From assembly GCA_016780825.1 (NCBI GenBank), contig JADHLF010000053.1, forward strand, positions 1 to 12,894: a DNA stretch of 12,894 nucleotides. Reading direction: 5' to 3'. The first letter of the stretch is position 1; every line of letters begins with the position of its first letter. The notes below the pieces were generated by a model. It did no database searches. It had not been told where the DNA came from and was given only the letters and a program-made list of their open reading frames with translations. Origin of the DNA: Planktomarina sp. (GTDB lineage Bacteria; Pseudomonadota; Alphaproteobacteria; Rhodobacterales; Rhodobacteraceae). Both the position numbers and the translations under genes were made by a program. Below, piece by piece: positions 1 to 6,912 of this stretch.

Positions 1-406
1 GTTGCAAATCGCGCACGAATGGCGCGCCATAGATGGGCGCAAAGACTTGATTTTTCCCGCCCATGACCACATCACGGCTTCTGTTGCGGGCAATTTGCGT
101 GAATTGCCGCGGCGCGGTCTTGCACAAAGCGCGAACCTGAGCCGCCTCCATGCGCACCCGGTCGCCGTCAATCCGCGCGCCGGCCTTGCGCCAAACCTCA
201 AGCGCCTTGGGATCATCGCGAAACGCAATGCCAATGTCTTGCATCAACCAATCAACCTGAGCCTCAAGCTGCGCCATAGTGGCGTCATCTAAAGGGTCGA
301 AAAACGCCAAGCGCCGTTGCAAATAGGGGCTGGGCGGCGCGGTGCCAATCCCGTCCTCACCCGCTTGCCGAGCCCGAGCCCCGATCGTTGATTTTCGTCG
401 CGCCAT
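1..406 (-). CDS. Trimethylamine methyltransferase (MttB) superfamily protein, N-terminal part, cut by window edge
   Basis: I translated the minus strand by hand from ATG at 406-404. It stays open for 135 codons to the window edge, so the 3' part is missing. The product opens with a basic leader, MARRKSTIGARARQ. Next come stretches typical of MttB-superfamily N-termini: around residues 55-75 'IGIAFRDDPKALEVWRKAGA', then 'RIDGDRVRM', 'TAPRQFTQIARN' near residue 100, and 'VFAPIYGAPFVRDL' near the end of the visible part. Characterised members move a methyl group from trimethylamine or glycine betaine to a corrinoid protein. Most bacterial homologues lack pyrrolysine and their substrates are unknown; the pyrrolysine position would lie outside the window. 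A GGAG sits five bases before the ATG. The gene is divergent from the rhodanese gene. The family is well supported, the substrate is not. Confidence 0.85.
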   Translation of the reverse strand, partial: MARRKSTIGARARQAGEDGIGTAPPSPYLQRRLAFFDPLDDATMAQLEAQVDWLMQDIGIAFRDDPKALEVWRKAGARIDGDRVRMEAAQVRALCKTAPRQFTQIARNRSRDVVMGGKNQVFAPIYGAPFVRDLQ

Positions 407-433
407 ATCTACTCCGGTTTGGTCGTCCACCCT

Positions 434-439
434 ATTCTA
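434..439 (-). promoter_or_regulatory. Possible -10 box for the MttB-family gene
   Basis: Read on the minus strand this is TAGAAT, 27 bases before the ATG at 406. Eighteen bases further upstream is only a poor -35 match (TTTCGG). It lies in the 173-bp divergent gap (407-579), which has no gene I can support. This is a weak call based on consensus similarity alone. Confidence 0.22.
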
Positions 440-566
440 GGCAAATCCGCCCCATCACCGAAACGCCATTAACGACGAAACCATGTCAAAATCCCGCAGT
501 TTTGCGCAGATATCAGCGCCGCGAGCAGGTCTTTGCAATCTGCGCCCTATAGGCTACCAATATCCT

Positions 567-573
567 AAGGAGG
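567..573 (+). promoter_or_regulatory. Strong ribosome binding site for the rhodanese gene
   Basis: AAGGAGG lies six bases before the ATG at 580. This near-perfect Shine-Dalgarno fixes the rhodanese start and argues against the overlapping ORFs in other frames that begin nearby. Confidence 0.75.
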
Positions 574-579
574 CAAACT

Positions 580-984
580 ATGACCCAGGTGATTACAACA
601 TCCGTCAAAGACTTGGTCGCGGCCGCCAATGCGGAGGTGACCACCCTCACTGTCGAACAGGCCCGCACGCTCATTGACAGCCCCGATCACATCCTTGTGG
701 ATCTGCGCGACATCCGCGAGCTGCAACGCACGGGAAAGATCCCCGGCGCTTTTTCCTGCCCGCGCGGGATGCTGGAGTTTTGGATTGATCCGGCCAGCCC
801 CTATCACAAAGAGATTTTCAACCAAGATAAGACCTATGTGTTCTATTGCGCCAGCGCTTGGCGTTCGGCCTTAAGTGCGAAAGTGGCGCAAGATATGGGC
901 CTGGCGCCCGTGGCCCATATCGCCGGCGGCTTTACGGCGTGGGTCAAAGCCGACGGCCCCGTTGAGGCTTTGCCCCAAAAATAG
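580..984 (+). CDS. Single-domain rhodanese-like sulfurtransferase
   Basis: This 134-residue protein is a single rhodanese domain with no signal peptide, so it is probably cytoplasmic. Visible features are the CH2-A-type segment 'ILVDLRDIRELQRTGKIPGA' (residues about 38-57) and the active-site loop in 'FYCASAWRS', with candidate catalytic Cys90 and Arg95. The C-terminal 'HIAGGFTAWVKADGP' is the usual end of the domain. Rhodaneses carry sulfane sulfur on the loop cysteine, and many small ones have unknown partners. The loop C-A-S-A-W-R is less basic than the classical C-R-x-G-x-R/T, so the natural acceptor may not be cyanide. Translation is set by AAGGAGG at 567-573. The aminotransferase gene starts only 31 bases downstream, so the two are probably co-transcribed. 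The domain is certain, the role is unknown. Confidence 0.93.
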   Translation: MTQVITTSVKDLVAAANAEVTTLTVEQARTLIDSPDHILVDLRDIRELQRTGKIPGAFSCPRGMLEFWIDPASPYHKEIFNQDKTYVFYCASAWRSALSAKVAQDMGLAPVAHIAGGFTAWVKADGPVEALPQK

Positions 985-1015
985 AGCCCGCGCAGCTGGA
1001 ATAAAAAGAGGTTTC

Positions 1016-2386
1016 ATGCAAAATTCACCATCGCCAGAAGAGTTACACGCCTTTGATCGGGAGCATTTCTTGCACCCTTGGCACGATATGAATGCTTGGC
1101 GTGGCTATGATAATATGTTGGTGGAGGCCGCGCAGGGCATCTACCTTTATGATGAAACCGGCAGAAAATTTATAGACGGTCCTGGCGGCATGTGGTGCGT
1201 GCAAATCGGTTATGGTCAGGCAGAGATGGCAGAGGCAATCGCGGCCCAAGTCCTGAAAATGCCCTATGCCTCGCCCTTTACCAATGTCACCCAACCTGGC
1301 GCGATACTGGCCAAGAAATTGGCCGATTTCGCACCGGGGGATCTGAACAATGTCTTCTTCACCACAGGCGGCTCGACAGCGGTCGACACCGCTTTGCGGG
1401 CCATGCAGTTTATGAACAACAGCCTTGGGCGGCCCGAAAAGAAGATGATCCTAGCGCGGGAGAAAGGCTATCACGGCTCGACCTATCTGGCAGCATCCGT
1501 GAGCGGCAAAGAGCGCGATGTGACCAAATTCGATATGGAAAGCCGCTTGGTGCATTTTCTACCCAATGTGAATCCCTATCTGCGCCCCGATGAAATGAGT
1601 GTCGCGCAATGGTGCGATGCCAAAGTGCAGGATCTTGAGGAGGCCATTGCGCAGCTTGGGGCCGAAAATATCGGCGCTTTCATTGCCGAGCCCATTTTGA
1701 GCTCAGGCGGCGTGATTGTGCCGCCAGAGGGCTATCACAAACGCACCTTCGATATCTGCCGCGCCCATGATATTCTGTATATCTCTGACGAGGTGGTCAC
1801 GGGCTTTGGACGGCTGGGCCATTGGTTTTCCTCGCAAGCCGTATTCGACATCGAACCCGACATCATAACCTGCGCCAAAGGCTTGACCTCTGGCTACCTA
1901 CCCTTGGGGGCCTGTATCATTTCGGATCGCATGATGGAGCGCATGACCCATCGCGGTGAAGTCTTGTTTTCCAACGGCTATACCTATTCGGGCCACCCGG
2001 TGAGCTGTGCGGCCGCGCTGAAGAATATAGAAATTTTAGAACGCGACAATGTTTTGGCGCATGTGCGCGACATCGCCCCCTATTTCCAAGAGCGACTTGC
2101 GCGCTTGACGCGCTACCCCATTATTGGCGACGCGCGCGGCGCTGGGTTGATCGGTTGCATTGAAGCGCGGTTGAGCAAAGATGGCTCGCGGCTTGAGGAT
2201 GAACGCAAGATCGGCGCGATGATTGACCAGGCCTGCCATGACCGCGGGCTGATCGTTCGGCCATTGATCAACATGTGCGTGTTTTCGCCGCCACTGGTCA
2301 TCAGCAGAACTCAGGTGAATGATTTATTTGACATTCTAGAGCAGGCCATTGAAACTGTGTGTGAAAAATTTGATCTGACACCGTGA
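1016..2386 (+). CDS. Class III PLP-dependent aminotransferase (amine/taurine/beta-alanine:pyruvate type)
   Basis: The protein has 456 residues, the usual length for omega-aminotransferases. I chose ATG 1016 because AAGAGG (1006-1011) precedes it and the mature fold begins at 'ELHAFDREHFLHPWHDMNAW'. An earlier in-frame ATG at 875 lies inside the rhodanese gene and would add a tail unlike the family. Landmarks are 'GIYLYDETGRKFIDGPGGMW', the phosphate-binding region 'TTGGSTAVDTALRAM', 'YHGSTYLAAS', the PLP-ring aspartate Asp258 in 'ISDEVVTGFGRLG', and the Schiff-base lysine Lys288 in 'CAKGLTSGYLPLGA'. Such enzymes move an amino group from a primary amine or omega-amino acid to pyruvate or another oxo-acid. 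Near a polyamine-type importer, an amine or diamine donor is plausible, and taurine is an alternative. The exact substrate cannot be read from the sequence. Confidence 0.92.
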   Translation: MQNSPSPEELHAFDREHFLHPWHDMNAWRGYDNMLVEAAQGIYLYDETGRKFIDGPGGMWCVQIGYGQAEMAEAIAAQVLKMPYASPFTNVTQPGAILAKKLADFAPGDLNNVFFTTGGSTAVDTALRAMQFMNNSLGRPEKKMILAREKGYHGSTYLAASVSGKERDVTKFDMESRLVHFLPNVNPYLRPDEMSVAQWCDAKVQDLEEAIAQLGAENIGAFIAEPILSSGGVIVPPEGYHKRTFDICRAHDILYISDEVVTGFGRLGHWFSSQAVFDIEPDIITCAKGLTSGYLPLGACIISDRMMERMTHRGEVLFSNGYTYSGHPVSCAAALKNIEILERDNVLAHVRDIAPYFQERLARLTRYPIIGDARGAGLIGCIEARLSKDGSRLEDERKIGAMIDQACHDRGLIVRPLINMCVFSPPLVISRTQVNDLFDILEQAIETVCEKFDLTP

Positions 2387-2403
2387 TCGTGATCCGTTCA
2401 CGG
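2381..2403 (+). terminator. Hairpin at the aminotransferase stop codon, possible weak terminator or operator
   Basis: CCGTGA (2381-2386, containing the TGA stop) is repeated inverted as TCACGG (2398-2403). A nested alternative pairs CGTGA 2388-2392 with TCACG 2398-2402 around a five-base loop. No run of T follows, so intrinsic termination would be weak. It could also be a binding site for a dimeric regulator. It is a real inverted repeat of unknown function. Confidence 0.35.
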
Positions 2404-2463
2404 GACCTATGGGCGGGTCGTTTTGTGATCTTAACCCCATAAAAATCGATGTCATTATATGTC

Positions 2464-2491
2464 TTGAAATACGTTAGAAAAATCGTATAAA
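2464..2491 (+). promoter_or_regulatory. Candidate sigma70-type promoter of the gcv operon
   Basis: TTGAAA (2464-2469) and TATAAA (2486-2491) are separated by 16 bases, close to the housekeeping consensus. They lie in the AT-rich part of the 154-bp gap before gcvT, and transcription would start near 2498. The leader to the gcvT ATG would then be only about 43 bases, too short for a glycine riboswitch. I saw no riboswitch core in the whole gap. Confidence 0.5.
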
Positions 2492-2500
2492 CGAAAAAAG

Positions 2501-2516
2501 TTTCCTATAGTGGAAA
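2501..2516 (+). promoter_or_regulatory. Inverted repeat TTTCC-N6-GGAAA, candidate operator of gcvTHP
   Basis: TTTCC (2501-2505) and GGAAA (2512-2516) form a perfect 5-bp inverted repeat around TATAGT. It starts about ten bases after the candidate -10 box, so it covers or just follows the likely start site, a classic repressor position. A further GGGAAAA half-site-like sequence lies at about 2530-2536, just before gcvT. The regulator is not in the window and I cannot name its family. Confidence 0.4.
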
Positions 2517-2540
2517 AATGTTCAAAAATGGGAAAATAGC

Positions 2541-3638
2541 ATGAGCGATACACCTAAACGCACCGCGTTATATGATCTTCACTGCGCCTTGGGCGGCAAA
2601 ATGGTTGATTTCGCAGGGTGGGAAATGCCCGTGCAATATCCCATGGGAATCATGGGCGAGCACCAACACTGTCGCAGCAAAGCCGCCCTATTTGATGTGA
2701 GCCACATGGGGCAAGTGCTGCTGCATGGTCCCGATGCCGCCGAAAAATTGGAAGCCTTAGTGCCAGCCGCTTTGAGCAAATTGCCCGAAGGCAAAGCGCG
2801 CTACACATTCTTTACCAATGACTCCGGCGGCATTATGGACGATTTGATCGTCGCCAATGCGGGCGATCATTTGTTCTTGGTGGTCAATGCTTCTATGCGT
2901 GCCCAAGACATACTGCATATGAAAGCGCATCTTAAGGACGTTGAGGTCACAGAAATTTTCGACCGTGCCCTTATTGCCGTGCAAGGCCCCTCGGCGCAGG
3001 AGGTGGTGGCCAGCCATTGTCCGCAGGCAGCACAATTGAGCTTTATGCAGACCTGTGAGGCGTTGATCGATGGCACGCTTTGCCGGATTTCGCGCTTGGG
3101 CTACACCGGCGAAGATGGCTATGAAATATCGATCCCTCAGGCTGAGGCAGAACGGATTGCTCGGTTGATGCTGGATCATCCAGACTGCGCCCCAGCCGGG
3201 CTTGGGGCCCGCGACAGTCTGCGTCTCGAAGCGGGATTGTGCCTTTACGGCAATGACATAACCCCTGACACATCCCCCATTGAAGCCGGTCTGAGCTGGG
3301 CCATTCAAAAACGCCGCCGCGAAGAAGGCGGCTTTCCAGGTGCGGCACGCATCATGGCAGAGCTGGAACATGGCACGGCGCGCAAATTGGTCGGCATCCT
3401 GCCGCAGGGCCGCGCCCCAGCCCGTGCGGGGGTCGAGATTCACGACCAAGACGGCAATGCTATTGGCCAAATCACTTCGGGCGGTTTCGGCCCAACCGTC
3501 CAAGCTCCGGTTGCGATGGGCTACGTTCACGCCGATCACAGCGCATCGGGCCAAGAGCTGCACCTGATCATTCGCGGCAAACCGCAGCCCGCCAAGGTCT
3601 GCGCCCTGCCCTTCGTTTCACAAAACTACAAACGCTAA
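2541..3638 (+). CDS. gcvT: Glycine cleavage system T-protein (aminomethyltransferase)
   Basis: The 365-residue product matches the usual length of bacterial T-protein. It transfers the methylene carbon from the aminomethyl-lipoyl arm of H-protein to tetrahydrofolate, releasing ammonia and 5,10-methylene-THF. The N-terminus 'LYDLHCALGGKMVDFAGWEM' is diagnostic. The folate-site motif 'FFTNDSGGIMDDLIVANAGD' carries the conserved acidic pair at residues 100-101. 'SRLGYTGEDGYEISIP' and 'GLGARDSLRLEAGLCLYGND' follow in the expected order. The C-terminal barrel includes 'GQITSGGFGPTVQAPVAMGY'. Related folate enzymes such as sarcosine or dimethylglycine dehydrogenase domains share this fold, but the separate chain and the gcvH-gcvP partners make GcvT the best call. 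It is the first gene of the operon, 13 bases before gcvH. Its Shine-Dalgarno is weak (GGGA near 2530). Confidence 0.97.
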   Translation: MSDTPKRTALYDLHCALGGKMVDFAGWEMPVQYPMGIMGEHQHCRSKAALFDVSHMGQVLLHGPDAAEKLEALVPAALSKLPEGKARYTFFTNDSGGIMDDLIVANAGDHLFLVVNASMRAQDILHMKAHLKDVEVTEIFDRALIAVQGPSAQEVVASHCPQAAQLSFMQTCEALIDGTLCRISRLGYTGEDGYEISIPQAEAERIARLMLDHPDCAPAGLGARDSLRLEAGLCLYGNDITPDTSPIEAGLSWAIQKRRREEGGFPGAARIMAELEHGTARKLVGILPQGRAPARAGVEIHDQDGNAIGQITSGGFGPTVQAPVAMGYVHADHSASGQELHLIIRGKPQPAKVCALPFVSQNYKR

Positions 3639-3651
3639 ACGGGAGATCCCA

Positions 3652-4017
3652 ATGACCACTTATTATTCCGAAGAACACGAATGGATCACAGTTGAGGGCG
3701 ACATCGCCACCATCGGCATCACGGCCCATGCCGCTGAGCAATTGGGCGATATCGTCTTTGTAGATCAAAAAGAGGAAGGCGATGAATTTGAAAGCGGCGA
3801 TGAAATCGGTGTGATTGAATCGGTGAAAGCTGCCTCCGAAATTTTCGCCCCTGTAGATGGGGAAATCATTGAGGCCAACGAGCTTTTGCAAAGCAACCCA
3901 GCCGCCTTGAACGAAAACCCTGAAGCTGATGCTTGGATTTACAAAGTAAAACTCTCCGATCCGTCCCAGCTCGAAGGGCTAATGGATTTGGCCGGTTACA
4001 AGACCTTCATCTCCTAA
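3652..4017 (+). CDS. gcvH: Glycine cleavage system H-protein (lipoyl carrier)
   Basis: This 121-residue acidic protein has normal H-protein length. It carries the lipoyl arm that shuttles the aminomethyl group from P-protein to T-protein and is then reoxidised by lipoamide dehydrogenase (L-protein, not in the window). The start 'YYSEEHEWITVEGDIATIGI' and the lipoylation motif 'GVIESVKAASEIFAPVDGEI' are hallmarks, with Lys59 as the attachment site. The C-terminal 'NENPEADAWIYKVKLSDPSQ' completes the fold. GGGAG (3641-3645) lies six bases before the ATG. It sits between gcvT and gcvP in one operon. Confidence 0.98.
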   Translation: MTTYYSEEHEWITVEGDIATIGITAHAAEQLGDIVFVDQKEEGDEFESGDEIGVIESVKAASEIFAPVDGEIIEANELLQSNPAALNENPEADAWIYKVKLSDPSQLEGLMDLAGYKTFIS

Positions 4018-4057
4018 CCACAGACTTAATCGCTGACCCACAGACTTAAAAGCGGAG
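4018..4057 (+). repeat. Imperfect 20-bp tandem duplication between gcvH and gcvP
   Basis: CCACAGACTTAA occurs at 4018-4029 and again at 4038-4049. Comparing the 20-base units 4018-4037 and 4038-4057 gives 16 identical positions. The second copy ends in the GGAG (4054-4057) that serves as the gcvP ribosome binding site. It looks like a local slippage duplication that lengthened the spacer to 48 bases. Confidence 0.7.
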
Positions 4058-4065
4058 CTACGCGC

Positions 4066-6912
4066 ATGCCTTTTGAACTGACCACTTATGAAGCCTATGA
4101 TTTCGCCAACCGTCGACACATCGGCCCATCGCCGTCTGAGATGGAAGAGATGCTGCGCACCATTGGCTTTGACAGCCTTGATGCATTGATTGATGCGACC
4201 GTGCCAAAGGCCATCCGCCAAAAGGCACCGCTTGATTTTGGTCCGGCGATGTCTGAGCGTGATGCGCTGCATCATATGAAACAAGTGGCCAGTAAAAACC
4301 AAGTCCTGACCTCGTTGATTGGTCAGGGCTATCATGGCACCACCACCCCGGCGCCGATCCTGCGCAATATCTTGGAAAACCCCGCCTGGTACACGGCCTA
4401 CACGCCCTATCAGCCGGAAATTTCGCAAGGTCGGCTTGAGGCTTTGCTCAATTACCAAACTATGGTCAGCGATCTGACCGGGCTGGACATTGCCAACGCC
4501 TCTTTGCTCGATGAGAGCACCGCCGCCGCCGAGGCGATGACCATGGCGATGCGCTCTGCCAAGTCAAAATCACAAACCTTCTTTGTGGATGAAAACTGCC
4601 ATCCGCAAAATATCGCTGTGATTCAAACCCGGGCGGAGCCTTTGGGGATCGAGATTGTCGTGGGGTGCCCAGATGACTTGGACGCCAGCGCCGTCTTTGG
4701 CGCCATCTTCCAATATCCCGGCACCTATGGCCATGTGCGCGACTTCACATCGCAAATTACAGCCCTTCATGAGCACAAAGCCTTGGCCATTGTGGCGGCC
4801 GATCCTTTGTCTTTGGCGCTGCTCAAAAGCCCCGGCGAGATGGGCGCAGATATCGCCATTGGCTCGACCCAACGCTTTGGCGTGCCCATGGGCTATGGCG
4901 GGCCACATGCGGCCTATATGGCCACGCGGGACGCCTTTAAACGCTCGATGCCCGGCCGGATCATTGGCGTCTCAGTGGACAGCCGTGGCAACAAGGCGCT
5001 GCGCCTGGCGCTGCAAACCCGCGAGCAGCACATTCGGCGCGAGAAAGCCAATTCCAATGTCTGCACCGCGCAAGCGCTCCTGGCGGTGATTGCCTCCATG
5101 TATGCGGTCTATCATGGGCCGGACGGCATCAAAGCCATTGCCCAATCGGTCCACCGCAAAACCAGCCGTCTGGCCAAAGGGCTCGAGGCCATGGGCTTTG
5201 ACGTGCAACCTGAGGTTTTCTTCGACACGATCACCGTAAAAGTTGGCAATCTGCAAGGGGTGATCCTACAGGCGGCAGTGGCCAATGGCATCAACCTGCG
5301 CAAGATCGGCGCGGACCGTGTCGGCATCAGCCTGGATGAGCAAACCCGCCCAGAAACCATTGAGGCGGTATGGCGCGCCTTTGGCGGCGACATGAAAGAT
5401 GACAGCAAGGCCAATCGCGCCTATCGCCTGCCCGATTCCATGCTGCGCGAAAGCGCCTATCTCACCCATCCCATTTTCCACCTCAACCGCGCTGAAGCGG
5501 AAATCACCCGCTATATGCGCCGCTTAGCAGACCGCGATTTGGCGCTGGATCGCGCCATGATTCCGCTGGGCAGCTGTACGATGAAGCTCAATGCCACCAT
5601 TGAGATGATCCCGGTGACTTGGCCAGAATTTGCCAATTTGCACCCTTTCGTGCCTGTCGATCAAGCGCGCGGCTATCATGAGATGTTTGAGGATCTGAAT
5701 GCCAAGCTTTGCGACATCACCGGCTATGACGCCATCAGCCAGCAGCCCAATTCCGGCGCGCAGGGTGAATATGCCGGCCTGTTGACCATCCGCAAATACC
5801 ACGCGGCCAATGGGCAAGGGCATCGCAATGTCTGTTTGATCCCCACATCCGCCCATGGAACCAACCCAGCCTCTGCGCAAATGGTTGGCTACAAGGTTGT
5901 GGTGGTTGGATCGGATGCCGATGGCAATATCGATGTCGCTGATTTCCGCGCCAAGGCCGAGCTGCACAGCGATGCCCTGGCTGCCTGTATGATTACCTAT
6001 CCCTCAACCCATGGGGTCTTTGAGGAAACTGTGCAAGAGGTGTGCAAAATCACCCATGATCACGGCGGTCAGGTCTATATCGATGGGGCCAATATGAACG
6101 CCATGGTCGGCCTCTCGCGTCCGGGCGACATTGGCGGCGATGTCTCACACCTCAATCTGCACAAGACCTTCTGCATTCCCCATGGCGGCGGCGGGCCGGG
6201 CATGGGCCCAATCGGTGTAAAAGCCCATTTGGCCGCGCATTTGCCCGGGCACCCGGAATATGGCAGCGACGTTGGGCCCGTATCGGCTGCGCCTTTTGGC
6301 TCTCCCTCCATTCTGCCGGTCAGCTGGGCCTATATCCTGCTGATGGGCGGCGCAGGCCTCACCCAGGCAACGAAAGTGGCGATTTTAAACGCCAATTACA
6401 TTGCTGCGCGTCTGGAAGGCGCCTTTGACATTCTCTACACCTCCAAAACAGGGCGCGTGGCGCATGAATGTATCATCGACACAAGACCGCTCAATGAGGC
6501 GGCAGATGTCACCGTGGATGACTGTGCCAAACGCCTAATGGATAGCGGTTTTCATGCACCCACCATGAGCTGGCCTGTCGCCGGCACTTTGATGGTCGAG
6601 CCCACAGAATCCGAGCCCAAAGCCGAGTTGGATCGCTTCTGTGATGCCATGCTCTCGATTAGAGCAGAAGCGCAGGAGATTATTGATGGCACAATGGATC
6701 GCATCAATAACCCACTGAAAAATGCGCCGCATACGGTGACGGATTTGATCGAAACCTGGGACCGGCCCTACAGCCGTGAGCAAGCTTGCTATCCCGCGGG
6801 CGCGATGCGGGGCGACAAATATTGGGTGCCCGTGAACCGTGTGGACAATGTGCATGGTGATCGCCACCTGATCTGCACCTGCCCGCCTTTGGAGGCCTAT
6901 GAAGAGGCCTGA
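4066..6912 (+). CDS. gcvP: Glycine cleavage system P-protein (PLP-dependent glycine decarboxylase), single-chain form
   Basis: The 948-residue protein is the one-chain type, in which the two halves that are separate GcvPA and GcvPB subunits in many Gram-positives are fused. It decarboxylates glycine and passes the aminomethyl group to lipoyl-GcvH. The N-terminal half holds 'RRHIGPSPSEMEEMLRTIG', 'GQGYHGTTTPAPILRNILEN' and 'YTPYQPEISQGRLEALLNYQ'. The C-terminal half holds 'LGSCTMKLNATIEMIPVTWP', 'PNSGAQGEYAGL', 'SAHGTNPASAQM' and 'DGANMNAMVGL'. The PLP lysine is Lys700 in 'NLHKTFCIPHGGGGPGMGP', and the glycine-rich loop follows directly. GGAG lies eight bases before ATG 4066. The gene ends the operon, and its last 16 bases overlap the tail of the opposite-strand oxidoreductase gene. 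There is no sign of truncation. Confidence 0.98.
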   Translation: MPFELTTYEAYDFANRRHIGPSPSEMEEMLRTIGFDSLDALIDATVPKAIRQKAPLDFGPAMSERDALHHMKQVASKNQVLTSLIGQGYHGTTTPAPILRNILENPAWYTAYTPYQPEISQGRLEALLNYQTMVSDLTGLDIANASLLDESTAAAEAMTMAMRSAKSKSQTFFVDENCHPQNIAVIQTRAEPLGIEIVVGCPDDLDASAVFGAIFQYPGTYGHVRDFTSQITALHEHKALAIVAADPLSLALLKSPGEMGADIAIGSTQRFGVPMGYGGPHAAYMATRDAFKRSMPGRIIGVSVDSRGNKALRLALQTREQHIRREKANSNVCTAQALLAVIASMYAVYHGPDGIKAIAQSVHRKTSRLAKGLEAMGFDVQPEVFFDTITVKVGNLQGVILQAAVANGINLRKIGADRVGISLDEQTRPETIEAVWRAFGGDMKDDSKANRAYRLPDSMLRESAYLTHPIFHLNRAEAEITRYMRRLADRDLALDRAMIPLGSCTMKLNATIEMIPVTWPEFANLHPFVPVDQARGYHEMFEDLNAKLCDITGYDAISQQPNSGAQGEYAGLLTIRKYHAANGQGHRNVCLIPTSAHGTNPASAQMVGYKVVVVGSDADGNIDVADFRAKAELHSDALAACMITYPSTHGVFEETVQEVCKITHDHGGQVYIDGANMNAMVGLSRPGDIGGDVSHLNLHKTFCIPHGGGGPGMGPIGVKAHLAAHLPGHPEYGSDVGPVSAAPFGSPSILPVSWAYILLMGGAGLTQATKVAILNANYIAARLEGAFDILYTSKTGRVAHECIIDTRPLNEAADVTVDDCAKRLMDSGFHAPTMSWPVAGTLMVEPTESEPKAELDRFCDAMLSIRAEAQEIIDGTMDRINNPLKNAPHTVTDLIETWDRPYSREQACYPAGAMRGDKYWVPVNRVDNVHGDRHLICTCPPLEAYEEA

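Noticed and set aside
2..292. Plus-strand open frame of 96 codons at the left edge
   Set aside because: The minus strand here encodes a clear MttB-superfamily N-terminus with its own ribosome binding site. The plus-strand translation has no recognisable motif.
483..677. Plus-strand 64-codon frame before and across the rhodanese start
   Set aside because: It overlaps the rhodanese gene in another frame, lacks a good ribosome binding site and shows no domain.
875..1015. Longer aminotransferase starting at ATG 875
   Set aside because: This extension is the rhodanese coding sequence read in another frame. It is rich in Trp, Arg and Pro, and a proper ribosome binding site exists before ATG 1016.
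2387..2540. Glycine riboswitch before gcvT
   Set aside because: I looked for the conserved aptamer core and tandem aptamer layout and saw neither. The predicted leader of about 43 bases is too short.
2757..3563. Antisense frame of 268 codons inside gcvT
   Set aside because: gcvT is unambiguous. Long antisense frames are common opposite coding sequence of this composition, and this translation shows no family motif.
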